The translations under genes were made by a program, and so were the position numbers. The notes beneath the pieces are model-generated. The model ran no database searches. It was not told the DNA's origin and saw only the letters and a program-made list of their open reading frames with translations. This document shows positions 1 through 9,200 of a stretch of 64,000 bases of DNA, piece after piece. Source of the DNA: Streptomyces sp. R28 (GTDB lineage Bacteria > Actinomycetota > Actinomycetes > Streptomycetales > Streptomycetaceae); the NCBI RefSeq assembly GCF_041052385.1, contig NZ_CP163439.1:2903001-2967000 (forward strand), given 5' to 3'. Within the stretch, counting starts at the first letter, position 1; each line of letters starts with the position of its first letter.

Positions 1-31
1 ATGTGGCGGCGGGCTAGGGTGGCCAACGTAG

Positions 32-124
32 AGCACTCGCGGGAGCCCGGACGCACCGGGCTGAGAGGGAGGCTGGCGGCCTCCGACCGTACGAACCTGA
101 TCCGGGTCATGCCGGCGAAGGGAG
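32..124 (+). promoter_or_regulatory. TPP riboswitch (THI element) of the thiOSG operon
   Basis: The leader before thiO carries the conserved blocks of the thiamine pyrophosphate aptamer: CTGAGAGGGA at 61-70, ACCTGATCCGGG from 95, and ATGCCGGCGAAGGGA ending at 124. A variable GC stem lies between them. The thiO ATG follows 13 bases later, so control is probably by hiding the ribosome binding site when TPP is bound, as is usual in actinobacteria. A TAGGGT at 15-20 could be the -10 box, but any -35 lies outside the window. Confidence 0.93.
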
Positions 125-137
125 GGGCTGGACGCCC

Positions 138-1303
138 ATGTCGCGTACGCGTACGTCAGACGTCCTCGTCATCGGGGGCGGAATCATCGGCCTGGTCACG
201 GCATGGCGGGCCGCCGGGCGCGGGTTCACGACGGCCGTCGTGGATCCCGAGCCGGGCGCGGCGCCGCCCAGGTGGCGGCCGGGATGCTGGCCGCCGTCAC
301 GGAACTGCACTACGGCGAGCAGACCCTGCTCGGCCTGAACCTCGCCTCGGCCCGCCGTTACCCGGACTTCGCGGCCGAGCTCACCGACCTCACCGGCCAC
401 GACCTGGGCTATCGCCGGTGCGGCACGCTCGCGGTCGCGCTGGACTCCGACGACCGCGCCCATCTGCGCGAACTGCACACCCTGCAGCGCCAGTCCGGGC
501 TGGACTCCGAGTGGCTGTCGGGGCGGGAGTGCCGACGCCTGGAGCCGATGCTCGCGCCGGGCGTGCGCGGGGGGCTGCGCGTGGACGGCGACCACCAGAT
601 CGATCCGCGGCGGCTGGCCGGGGCGCTGGTGGCCGCGTGCGAGCGGGCCGGAGTGATCTTCCACCGGACGTGGGCCGAGCGCTTCGACGTCGTACGGGAT
701 CGGGCCGCCGGTGTCACCACGCCGGACGGCACCGAGCTGGTCGCGGGCCAGGTCGTCCTCGCGGCCGGCAGCCTCAGCGGGCGACTGCCCGGAGTCCCGG
801 ACGACGTACTGCCGCCGGTGCGCCCCGTGAAGGGGCAGGTGCTGCGGCTGACCGTGCCGAAGCGGTACGCGCCGTTCCTGAACCGGACCGTGCGGGCCGT
901 GGTGCGCGGCAGCCAGGTGTACCTGGTGCCGCGCGAGAGCGGGGAGCTGGTCGTCGGAGCGACGAGCGAGGAGCTGGGCTGGGACACCACGGTGACCGCG
1001 GGCGGCGTGTACGAGCTGCTGCGCGACGCCCACGAGCTGGTGCCGGGCATCACGGAACTGCCGCTCACCGAGACGCGGGCGGGCCTGCGCCCCGGCTCCC
1101 CCGACAACGCGCCGCTGCTCGGCCCGACCGAGCTGGAGGGGCTGTCGCTGGCCACCGGGCACTACCGCAACGGCGTGCTGCTCACGCCGGTCACCGGCGA
1201 CACCATGGCGCACGTCCTGACCACCGGTGAACTCCCGGACGAGGCCCGGCCGTTCACGCCCAAGCGCTTCAGCGCCGCCGCACTCACGGAGCAGCCCGCA
1301 TGA
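138..1303 (+). pseudogene. thiO: Glycine oxidase ThiO, interrupted by a 1-base frameshift
   Basis: ThiO is an FAD-dependent oxidase that turns glycine into the imine used to build the thiazole ring of thiamine. The N-terminus (ATG at 138) has the FAD-binding motif VIGGGIIGLVTAW and reads as far as VVDPEPG in one frame. The rest, from AAQVAAGMLAAVTELHYGE to the end, including the C-terminal FAD-contact region GHYRNGVLLTPVTG, lies in another frame. Adding one G near 258-266 joins the two frames into a protein of about 388 residues, the normal family size. The stop overlaps the thiS start (ATGA), as in an intact operon. A sequencing error is at least as likely as true inactivation, because the rest of the frame is well preserved. 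Confidence 0.88.
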
Positions 1304-1524
1304 GCACCTCGGTGAACACCCCTCTCACCATCTCGGTCAACGGCGAGCGTCGGCAGATCGAGCCCGGCACGGCTCTCGACACGCTCGTGCAGTCCCTCAC
1401 AGCGGCGCCCTCCGGAGTGGCCGCCGCCCTCAACGAAACCGTCGTACCGCGCGCGCAGTGGTCGTCGACGTCCCTGTCCGAGGGGGACCGCGTCGAGGTC
1501 CTCACCGCCGTCCAAGGAGGCTGA
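1300..1524 (+). CDS. thiS: Sulfur carrier protein ThiS
   Basis: This 74-residue ubiquitin-like protein carries sulfur as a C-terminal thiocarboxylate to the thiazole synthase ThiG. It starts with MSTSVNTPLTISVNGERR, has the ThiS-type beta-grasp pattern, and ends in the required Gly-Gly (VLTAVQGG). It is a few residues longer than E. coli ThiS at the N-terminus. The start overlaps the thiO stop by four bases and the stop lies three bases before thiG, so the three genes are translated as one operon under the TPP riboswitch. Confidence 0.95.
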   Translation: MSTSVNTPLTISVNGERRQIEPGTALDTLVQSLTAAPSGVAAALNETVVPRAQWSSTSLSEGDRVEVLTAVQGG

Positions 1525-2322
<798 letters not shown>

Positions 2323-2440
2323 ACACGCGTTCGACGAAGACCTTCGGCCAATGAGTCGTCCGTCACAGCTCGGCTGCAGTCACGCCCCGATCCCGACGGA
2401 ACCGGCAGGCGTGTCAGTGTCGGCTCGTACACTCACCTGC

Positions 2441-4378
2441 GTGGATACGACCCTTCAGGACCCTCTGGTCGGGCAGGTGCTCGACGGCCGGTATCGCGTC
2501 GACGCGCGGATCGCCGTCGGCGGGATGGCCACGGTCTACCGGGCCCTGGACACCCGCCTCGACCGCGTGCTCGCGCTCAAGGTGATGCATCCCGCGCTGG
2601 CGGTGGACGGGGTGTTCGTCGAGCGGTTCATCCGTGAGGCCAAGTCCGTCGCCCGGCTCGCGCACCCCAATGTGGTGCAGGTCTTCGACCAGGGCACCGA
2701 CGGGTCGTACGTCTATCTCGCCATGGAGTACGTCGCGGGCTGCACCCTGCGTGACGTACTGCGCGAGCGCGGGGCGCTCCAGCCCCGCGCCGCCCTCGAC
2801 ATCCTGGAGCCGGTGCTCGCGGCGCTCGGTGCCGCGCACCGCGCCGGGTTCGTGCACCGGGACATGAAGCCGGAGAACGTCCTGATAGGGGACGACGGGC
2901 GGGTCAAGGTCGCCGACTTCGGGCTCGTGCGGTCCGTGGACACCGTGACCAGCACCACCGGCGCCGTGCTCGGCACCGTCTCCTATCTCGCGCCCGAGCA
3001 GATCGAGCAGCCCGGTGCCGCCGACGCCCGCGTCGACGTGTACGCGTGCGGTGTCGTCCTCTACGAGATGCTCACCGGCGACAAGCCGCACGACGGGGAC
3101 TCCCCCGCGGTGGTGCTCTACAAGCACCTGCACGAGGACGTCCCGCCGCCCTCGGCGATCGTGCCGGGGCTGGCGTACGAACTCGACGAGTTGGTCGCGT
3201 CGGCCACCGCGCGCACCCCGGACCTGCGTCCGTACGACGCCGTGGCGCTGCTCGCCCACGCGCGGGAGACACGCGCCGCGCTGAGCGCGGACCAGCTGGA
3301 CGCGGTGCCGCCGCAGGCGCTCGCGGCTGAGCGCACCAACGCCGACGACCGTACGAGCGTGATCCCGCGCGCGCTGACCATCCAGCGGCCACTGCCCGTG
3401 AACGAGGACGAGCCCGAGGCCGTCTTCAACCGGACCAGCCGACTGGAGAGCCCGCCACCCCCGCCGCCCCGGCGCCGGTCGCGGACCCCGCGTGCGCCGC
3501 GCGGCCCGCTGGTCATCGTCGCCGCCGTCCTGCTGGCCCTCGGCCTCGGCGTCGGTATCTGGTACATCAACTCCGGCCAGTTCACCAAGGTCCCGTCCCT
3601 GCTGTCCAAGACCGAGGCGCAGGCCACGGACCAGCTGGCGAAGGCCGGGCTGGAGCTCGGCAAGGTGGAACGCTCGTACAGCGACACCGTCGAGCGCGGC
3701 ACCGTCATCAGCACGGACCCGGAGACGGGCGCCCGCATCCGGCACAACGACTCCGTGAACCTGGTCATCTCGGCCGGACCGCAGACCGTGAAGGTGCCCG
3801 ACCTCCAGGGATACCCGCTGGCCAAGGCGAGGACCGAGCTGAAGGAGAGCGGACTCGAACCGGGCATGGTGACCCGGGAGTTCAACGACGACATCACCAG
3901 GGGCTCCGTGATCTCCGTGGACCCCGAGACCGGCACCAAGGTCCGCTCCGGCTCCGCGGTCGCGCTCACCGTCAGCAAGGGCAGCCCGGTGGACGTCCCG
4001 GATGTCACCGGCGAGAGCCTGGCCGACGCGAAGGCCGACCTGGCGGAGGCCGGCCTGAAGGTGAAGGTCGCCGCCGCGCGGGTCAACTCCGACTTCGACG
4101 CGGGCCAGGTCGCCCGGCAGTCCCCGACCGACGCCGCGCAGGCCGCCGAGGGCGACACGGTGACGCTGACGCTGTCCAAGGGCCCCGAGATGATCGAGGT
4201 CCCGGACGTGGTCGGCGACAGCGTCGACGACGCCAGGGCCGAGCTGGAGGGCGCCGGCTTCGAGGTCGACGAGGACCGTGGCCTGCTCGGGCTGTTCGGC
4301 GACACAGTCAAGAAGCAGTCCGTGAAGGGCGGGAAGACGGCACCGAAGGGGTCGACGATCTCGATCACCATCCGGTGA
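2441..4378 (+). CDS. pkaF: Ser/Thr protein kinase with four PASTA domains (PkaF/PknB type)
   Basis: A 645-residue membrane receptor kinase. The cytoplasmic kinase domain (about residues 18-275) has the glycine loop IAVGGMATVY, ATP-binding Lys47 (LALKVM), the catalytic loop HRDMKPEN near residue 140, DFGLVRS, and SYLAPEQ. A charged, proline-rich linker leads to one transmembrane helix (VIVAAVLLALGLGVGIWYI, about 360-378). Four consecutive PASTA repeats follow; in this family they bind muropeptide or lipid II and link cell-wall state to phosphorylation of division and cell-wall proteins. The GTG at 2441 was chosen because homology begins there; the frame is open upstream into thiG and no clear ribosome binding site is visible. 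The symbol rests on similarity and synteny recalled from S. coelicolor. Confidence 0.9.
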   Translation: MDTTLQDPLVGQVLDGRYRVDARIAVGGMATVYRALDTRLDRVLALKVMHPALAVDGVFVERFIREAKSVARLAHPNVVQVFDQGTDGSYVYLAMEYVAGCTLRDVLRERGALQPRAALDILEPVLAALGAAHRAGFVHRDMKPENVLIGDDGRVKVADFGLVRSVDTVTSTTGAVLGTVSYLAPEQIEQPGAADARVDVYACGVVLYEMLTGDKPHDGDSPAVVLYKHLHEDVPPPSAIVPGLAYELDELVASATARTPDLRPYDAVALLAHARETRAALSADQLDAVPPQALAAERTNADDRTSVIPRALTIQRPLPVNEDEPEAVFNRTSRLESPPPPPPRRRSRTPRAPRGPLVIVAAVLLALGLGVGIWYINSGQFTKVPSLLSKTEAQATDQLAKAGLELGKVERSYSDTVERGTVISTDPETGARIRHNDSVNLVISAGPQTVKVPDLQGYPLAKARTELKESGLEPGMVTREFNDDITRGSVISVDPETGTKVRSGSAVALTVSKGSPVDVPDVTGESLADAKADLAEAGLKVKVAAARVNSDFDAGQVARQSPTDAAQAAEGDTVTLTLSKGPEMIEVPDVVGDSVDDARAELEGAGFEVDEDRGLLGLFGDTVKKQSVKGGKTAPKGSTISITIR

Positions 4379-4438
4379 CGAAGGCCGTCGATGACGGCCG
4401 GTGACGAGGTGGGCCGGGCAGCATGACACCCTGAACAG

Positions 4439-5332
4439 GTGAGAAGTCAGCAGTCCGGCCCCGCACTCTCGGGCCCCTCCCGCAACCCCATCGGCGGCCA
4501 CGTCCCCGTGGCCGGCGGTCTCCACTCCGTCGGGCTCACCTACGCCCACGACCTCAAGGCCGAGACGGTCCAGGTCTTCGTCGCCAACCCGCGTGGCTGG
4601 GCCACGCCCGCCGGGAATCCGCGGCAGGACGAGGAGTTCCGCGCGGTGTGCGAGGCCGAGTCGATCCCGGCGTATGTGCACGCGCCCTACCTGATCAACT
4701 TCGGCTCGCACACCGAGGCGACCGTCGAGAAGTCGGTGGAGTCGCTACGGCACTCGCTGCGGCGCGGGCGGGAGATCGGGGCGCTCGGCGTGGTCGTGCA
4801 CACGGGCAGCGCGACCGGCGGCCGGGAGCGCTCGGTGGCCCTGAAGCAGGTACGGGAGCACCTTCTGCCGCTGCTCGACGAGCTGACCCACGACGACGAC
4901 CCCTGTCTGCTCCTGGAGTCCACCGCAGGCCAGGGCGCCTCGCTCTGCTCGCGGACCTGGGACTTCGGGCCGTACTTCGAGGCGCTGGACGCCCATCCGA
5001 AGCTGGGCGTGTGCCTGGACACCTGCCACATCTTCGCCGCCGGCCACGACCTGACCGGCCCCTCCGGTATGCACCAGACCCTCGACCTGCTGGTGGACAC
5101 CGTCGGCGAGGGCCGGCTGAAGCTGATCCACGCCAATGACTCCAAGGACGTCGTCGGCGCGCACAAGGACCGGCACGAGAACATCGGCGCGGGTCACATC
5201 GGCGAGGACCCGTTCCGGGCACTGATGACGCACCCGGCCACCGCGGGCGTACCGCTGATCATCGAGACGCCGGGCGGGAAGGAAGGCCATGCGGCGGATG
5301 TGGAGCGGCTGAAAAAACTTCGGGACGCATAG
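4439..5332 (+). CDS. nfo: Deoxyribonuclease IV (AP endonuclease, Nfo family)
   Basis: A 297-residue TIM-barrel endonuclease that cuts 5' to abasic sites in base-excision repair. The three-zinc ligand pattern of endonuclease IV is present in order: HAPYLINFGSHTE, VVVHTGSATGG, LLLESTAGQG (Glu), GVCLDTCHIFAAGHD (Asp and His), HANDSKD with RHENIGAGHIG, and IIETPGG (Glu). The GTG start at 4439 gives the usual length. It lies 60 bases downstream of the PASTA kinase in the same direction, with a small GC hairpin (4383-4399) between them, so co-transcription is possible but not required. Confidence 0.93.
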   Translation: MRSQQSGPALSGPSRNPIGGHVPVAGGLHSVGLTYAHDLKAETVQVFVANPRGWATPAGNPRQDEEFRAVCEAESIPAYVHAPYLINFGSHTEATVEKSVESLRHSLRRGREIGALGVVVHTGSATGGRERSVALKQVREHLLPLLDELTHDDDPCLLLESTAGQGASLCSRTWDFGPYFEALDAHPKLGVCLDTCHIFAAGHDLTGPSGMHQTLDLLVDTVGEGRLKLIHANDSKDVVGAHKDRHENIGAGHIGEDPFRALMTHPATAGVPLIIETPGGKEGHAADVERLKKLRDA

Positions 5333-5343
5333 CCCGGTACGGA

Positions 5344-5360
5344 ATACCCCTGGGGGGTAT
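5344..5360. promoter_or_regulatory. CsoR-like copper operator
   Basis: The near-palindrome ATACCCCTGGGGGGTAT sits about 50 bases before the start of the DUF4396 gene and matches the ATACCCC-GGGGTAT pattern bound by the copper-sensing repressor CsoR in actinobacteria. It is the only such site I noticed in the window. Its place between nfo and the membrane protein gene suggests that copper (Cu(I)) derepresses the downstream gene. The match is by eye; binding is inferred. Confidence 0.72.
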
Positions 5361-5408
5361 ACGGTTCTTGCTCGATGCAGGAACCGTGACCTGGCATTGG
5401 GGGCTCTC

Positions 5409-5900
5409 ATGCAACACGAAGCACACGCGGCACACGCTCACCACCCCGGCGAGACGGCCGCCACCAGCAGCTGGGCCATGGCCGTCCAGGCCACCCTGCA
5501 CTGCCTCACCGGCTGCGCCATCGGCGAGATCCTCGGCATGGTGATCGGCACCGCGCTCGGCTGGGGCAGCGCACCGACGCTGATCCTGGCGATCGTCCTG
5601 GCCTTCTTCTTCGGCTACGCGCTCACCCTGCGCGGAGTCCTGAAGGCGGGGCTCGGCCTCCGTGCCGCGATCAAGGTGGCACTGGCCGCCGACACCCTCT
5701 CCATCGCCGTGATGGAACTCGTCGACAACGGCGTGATCGTGCTGTGGCCGGGCGCCATGGACGCCGAACTCACCGACCCGCTGTTCTGGTGGGTGCTGGC
5801 GATCGCGCTCGCCGTCGCCTTCGTGCTGACGACGCCGGTCAACAAGTGGATGATCGGCCGCGGCAAGGGCCACGCGGTGGTGCACCAGCACCACCACTGA
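5409..5900 (+). CDS. DUF4396 membrane protein, histidine-rich, probably copper-induced
   Basis: A 163-residue protein with about four transmembrane helices (from roughly residues 25, 53, 85 and 120). The first carries a conserved-looking HCLTGCAIGE motif. Both tails are rich in histidine (HEAHAAHAHH at the N-terminus, HAVVHQHHH at the C-terminus), which suggests metal contact. The ATG at 5409 has a GGGGG ribosome site; a TTG four codons upstream is less likely. The family has no established function that I know. The CsoR-like operator upstream and the metal-binding tails suggest a role in copper handling, perhaps export or storage. This is inference. Confidence 0.85.
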   Translation: MQHEAHAAHAHHPGETAATSSWAMAVQATLHCLTGCAIGEILGMVIGTALGWGSAPTLILAIVLAFFFGYALTLRGVLKAGLGLRAAIKVALAADTLSIAVMELVDNGVIVLWPGAMDAELTDPLFWWVLAIALAVAFVLTTPVNKWMIGRGKGHAVVHQHHH

Positions 5901-5903
5901 ACG

Positions 5904-6536
5904 TCACAGCTCGGGGCCGTCCCCGGGCTCCTCCTGGTACGAGTACCGCTGTTCCTTCCAGGGGTCGCCGATGTTGTGGTAGCCGCGCTCCTCCCAGAAA
6001 CCGCGGCGGTCGGCGGTCATGTACTCCACGCCGCGGACCCACTTGGGCCCCTTCCAGGCGTACAGATGAGGGACAACCAGGCGGAGGGGGAAACCGTGCT
6101 CCGCCGTGAGCAGTTCGCCGTCCTTGTGGGTGGCGAAGATCGCGCCCTCGGAGGCGAAGTCGGAGAGGCGGAGGTTGGAGCTGAAGCCGTACTCCGCCCA
6201 GACCATCACGTGGGTGACCGCCGACGCGGGCGGGGCGATCTCCAGGATCGTCCGGGCCGGGATGCCGCCCCACTCCGCACCGAGCATGCTGAACTTCGTG
6301 ACGCAGTGCAGATCGGCGACGACGCTCGTGTACGGCAGGGCCGCGAACTTCTCGTGGGTCCAGCAGTGCTTCTCGCCGTCGGCGGTGGCGCCGAACACCC
6401 TGAACTCCCAGCGTTCGGGGCGAAACTTGGGGACGGGGCCGTAGTGCGTGACCGGCCAGCCGCGCTGCACCCGCTGTCCCGGCGGAAGCTCGGAGTGTGC
6501 TGCTGCCCCACTTTCGCGCTCCACCGGCTGACCCAT
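5904..6536 (-). CDS. Molybdopterin-dependent oxidoreductase, sulfite oxidase fold
   Basis: A 210-residue cytoplasmic-looking protein of the sulfite oxidase/MsrP-like molybdopterin fold. It has the core HYGPVPKFRPERWEFRVFG at the N-terminus, the cysteine expected to bind molybdenum in DLHCVTKFSMLG, and the conserved VVPHLYAWKGPKWV segment. There is no Tat signal and no cytochrome or dimerisation domain, so it is the short single-domain form. The ATG at 6536 has a GGATGGAG ribosome site; the frame is open 19 codons further upstream. It converges with the DUF4396 gene, with 3 bases between stop codons. The substrate is unknown. Confidence 0.88.
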   Translation of the reverse strand: MGQPVERESGAAAHSELPPGQRVQRGWPVTHYGPVPKFRPERWEFRVFGATADGEKHCWTHEKFAALPYTSVVADLHCVTKFSMLGAEWGGIPARTILEIAPPASAVTHVMVWAEYGFSSNLRLSDFASEGAIFATHKDGELLTAEHGFPLRLVVPHLYAWKGPKWVRGVEYMTADRRGFWEERGYHNIGDPWKEQRYSYQEEPGDGPEL

Positions 6537-6712
6537 GACTCCATCCTGACAGACCTGGGGCAGTGCACCTGACCACACCCCTCCCCAATTCACCTCATAA
6601 CGGACTAAGCATGCCCTAACTTACTAAGTGAAGACTTACTGGACGATCTTCCCAGCCGGTGCAATCATGCGGCGCAACCTGCCAGTTCCCCCGCGTGGAA
6701 GGAGCCTCTGCG

Positions 6713-7189
6713 ATGCAGGGCGACCCCGAGGTCCTCGAATTCCTGAACGAGCAGCTGACCGGCGAGCTGACGGCGATCAACCAGTACTGGCTGCACTACC
6801 GGATCCAGGACAACAAAGGCTGGACGAAGCTCGCCAAGTACACGCGTGAAGAGTCCATCGATGAGATGAAGCACGCGGACAAGATCACCGAGCGCATCCT
6901 CATGCTGGACGGCCTGCCCAACTACCAGCGCCTGTTCCACGTACGGGTCGGTCAGACGGTCACCGAGATGTTCCAGGCCGACCGCCAGGTCGAGGTCGAG
7001 GCGATCGACCGCCTCAAGCGCGGTGTCGAGGTGATGCGCAGCAAGGGCGACATCACGTCCGCGAACCTCTTCGAGTCGATCCTCGAGGACGAGGAACACC
7101 ACATCGACTACCTGGACACGCAGCTGGAACTCATCGACAAGCTCGGTGAGGCGCTCTACCTCGCGCAGCAGATCGAGCAGCCGAGCTAG
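6713..7189 (+). CDS. bfr: Bacterioferritin
   Basis: A 158-residue four-helix ferritin that oxidises Fe(II) and stores iron in a 24-subunit haem-containing shell. It starts MQGDPEVLEFLNEQLTGEL after a good ribosome site (GGAAGGAG). Visible ligands are the ferroxidase residues in ESIDEMKHAD (Glu, His), the haem-axial Met in the same motif, and EDEEHHIDYLDTQ. An in-frame upstream start at 6659 lacks a ribosome site and would add 18 unrelated residues. It converges with bfd, whose product releases the stored iron. The 5' region has two ACTTACT copies 10 bases apart, of unknown meaning. Confidence 0.97.
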   Translation: MQGDPEVLEFLNEQLTGELTAINQYWLHYRIQDNKGWTKLAKYTREESIDEMKHADKITERILMLDGLPNYQRLFHVRVGQTVTEMFQADRQVEVEAIDRLKRGVEVMRSKGDITSANLFESILEDEEHHIDYLDTQLELIDKLGEALYLAQQIEQPS

Positions 7190-7197
7190 CCGACGGG

Positions 7198-7422
7198 CTA
7201 GGCCGCGTCCGCCAGGTCGGTGAGCACCGGCTGGCCCTGATCGGCCAGCTCGCGGCGCGGGCACGCGCCCCGGCCCAGGAGCGCCTGGATGCGACGTACG
7301 CACGACCCGCAGTCCGTGCCCGCCTTACAGGCGGACGCTATCTGGCGGGGCGTACAGGCACCGTTCTCCGCGTGCTGCTTGACCTGCTGCTCGGTGACAC
7401 CGAAGCAACTGCAGATGTACAC
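7198..7422 (-). CDS. bfd: Bacterioferritin-associated ferredoxin
   Basis: A 74-residue [2Fe-2S] protein that reduces bacterioferritin so that iron can be released. It begins VYICSCFGVTEQQV from a GTG preceded by GGGAGG. The four cluster ligands are in the Bfd arrangement C-x-C (CSC) and C-x2-C (DCGSCV). The tail after RRIQALLGRG is longer than in E. coli Bfd (64 residues). The gene faces bfr and carries a strong iron box in its promoter, so it should be made when iron is scarce, as fits a mobilisation partner. Confidence 0.94.
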   Translation of the reverse strand: MYICSCFGVTEQQVKQHAENGACTPRQIASACKAGTDCGSCVRRIQALLGRGACPRRELADQGQPVLTDLADAA

Positions 7423-7470
7423 GCGGACCACCTCCCGCCGGGATCGAAGTCGTGCCATCCCCTTGATCGG

Positions 7471-7490
7471 TGAGGCTAACCTAACCTTAC
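7471..7490 (-). promoter_or_regulatory. Iron box (DmdR/IdeR-type operator) of bfd
   Basis: On the minus strand the segment reads GTAAGGTTAGGTTAGCCTCA, close to the DmdR/IdeR consensus TTAGGTTAGGCTAACCTAA and built from the same TTAGG/CCTAA half-sites. It lies about 50 bases upstream of the bfd GTG, where the promoter should be, so iron-loaded DmdR1 should repress bfd. The match was made by eye. Confidence 0.82.
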
Positions 7491-7514
7491 CCGTCACACA
7501 GGAACCGTAAAAGT

Positions 7515-7554
7515 GGGGTGGGGCGCGGATCGTATGTGATCCGCGCCCCACCCC
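7515..7554 (-). terminator. Intrinsic terminator after DAHP synthase
   Basis: A perfect 17-bp stem (GGGGTGGGGCGCGGATC against its complement) closes a 6-base loop. On the minus strand it is followed by ACTTTTACGG, a short T-tract. It lies 25 bases beyond the DAHP synthase stop and just upstream of the bfd promoter, insulating bfd from readthrough. Confidence 0.88.
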
Positions 7555-7578
7555 GCTGGCGTGTAACAACCGAAACGG

Positions 7579-9177
<1,599 letters not shown>

Positions 9178-9200
9178 TCACTGAGAAGGAGCACGGATCC

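Noticed and set aside
107..1213. Long minus-strand open frame opposite thiO
   Set aside because: It is a high-GC shadow of thiO with no family motifs and low-complexity Arg/Gly/His content; many similar frames elsewhere were left out for the same reason.
6602..6620. Possible iron box before bfr
   Set aside because: Only about 10 of 19 positions fit the DmdR consensus, too weak to call.
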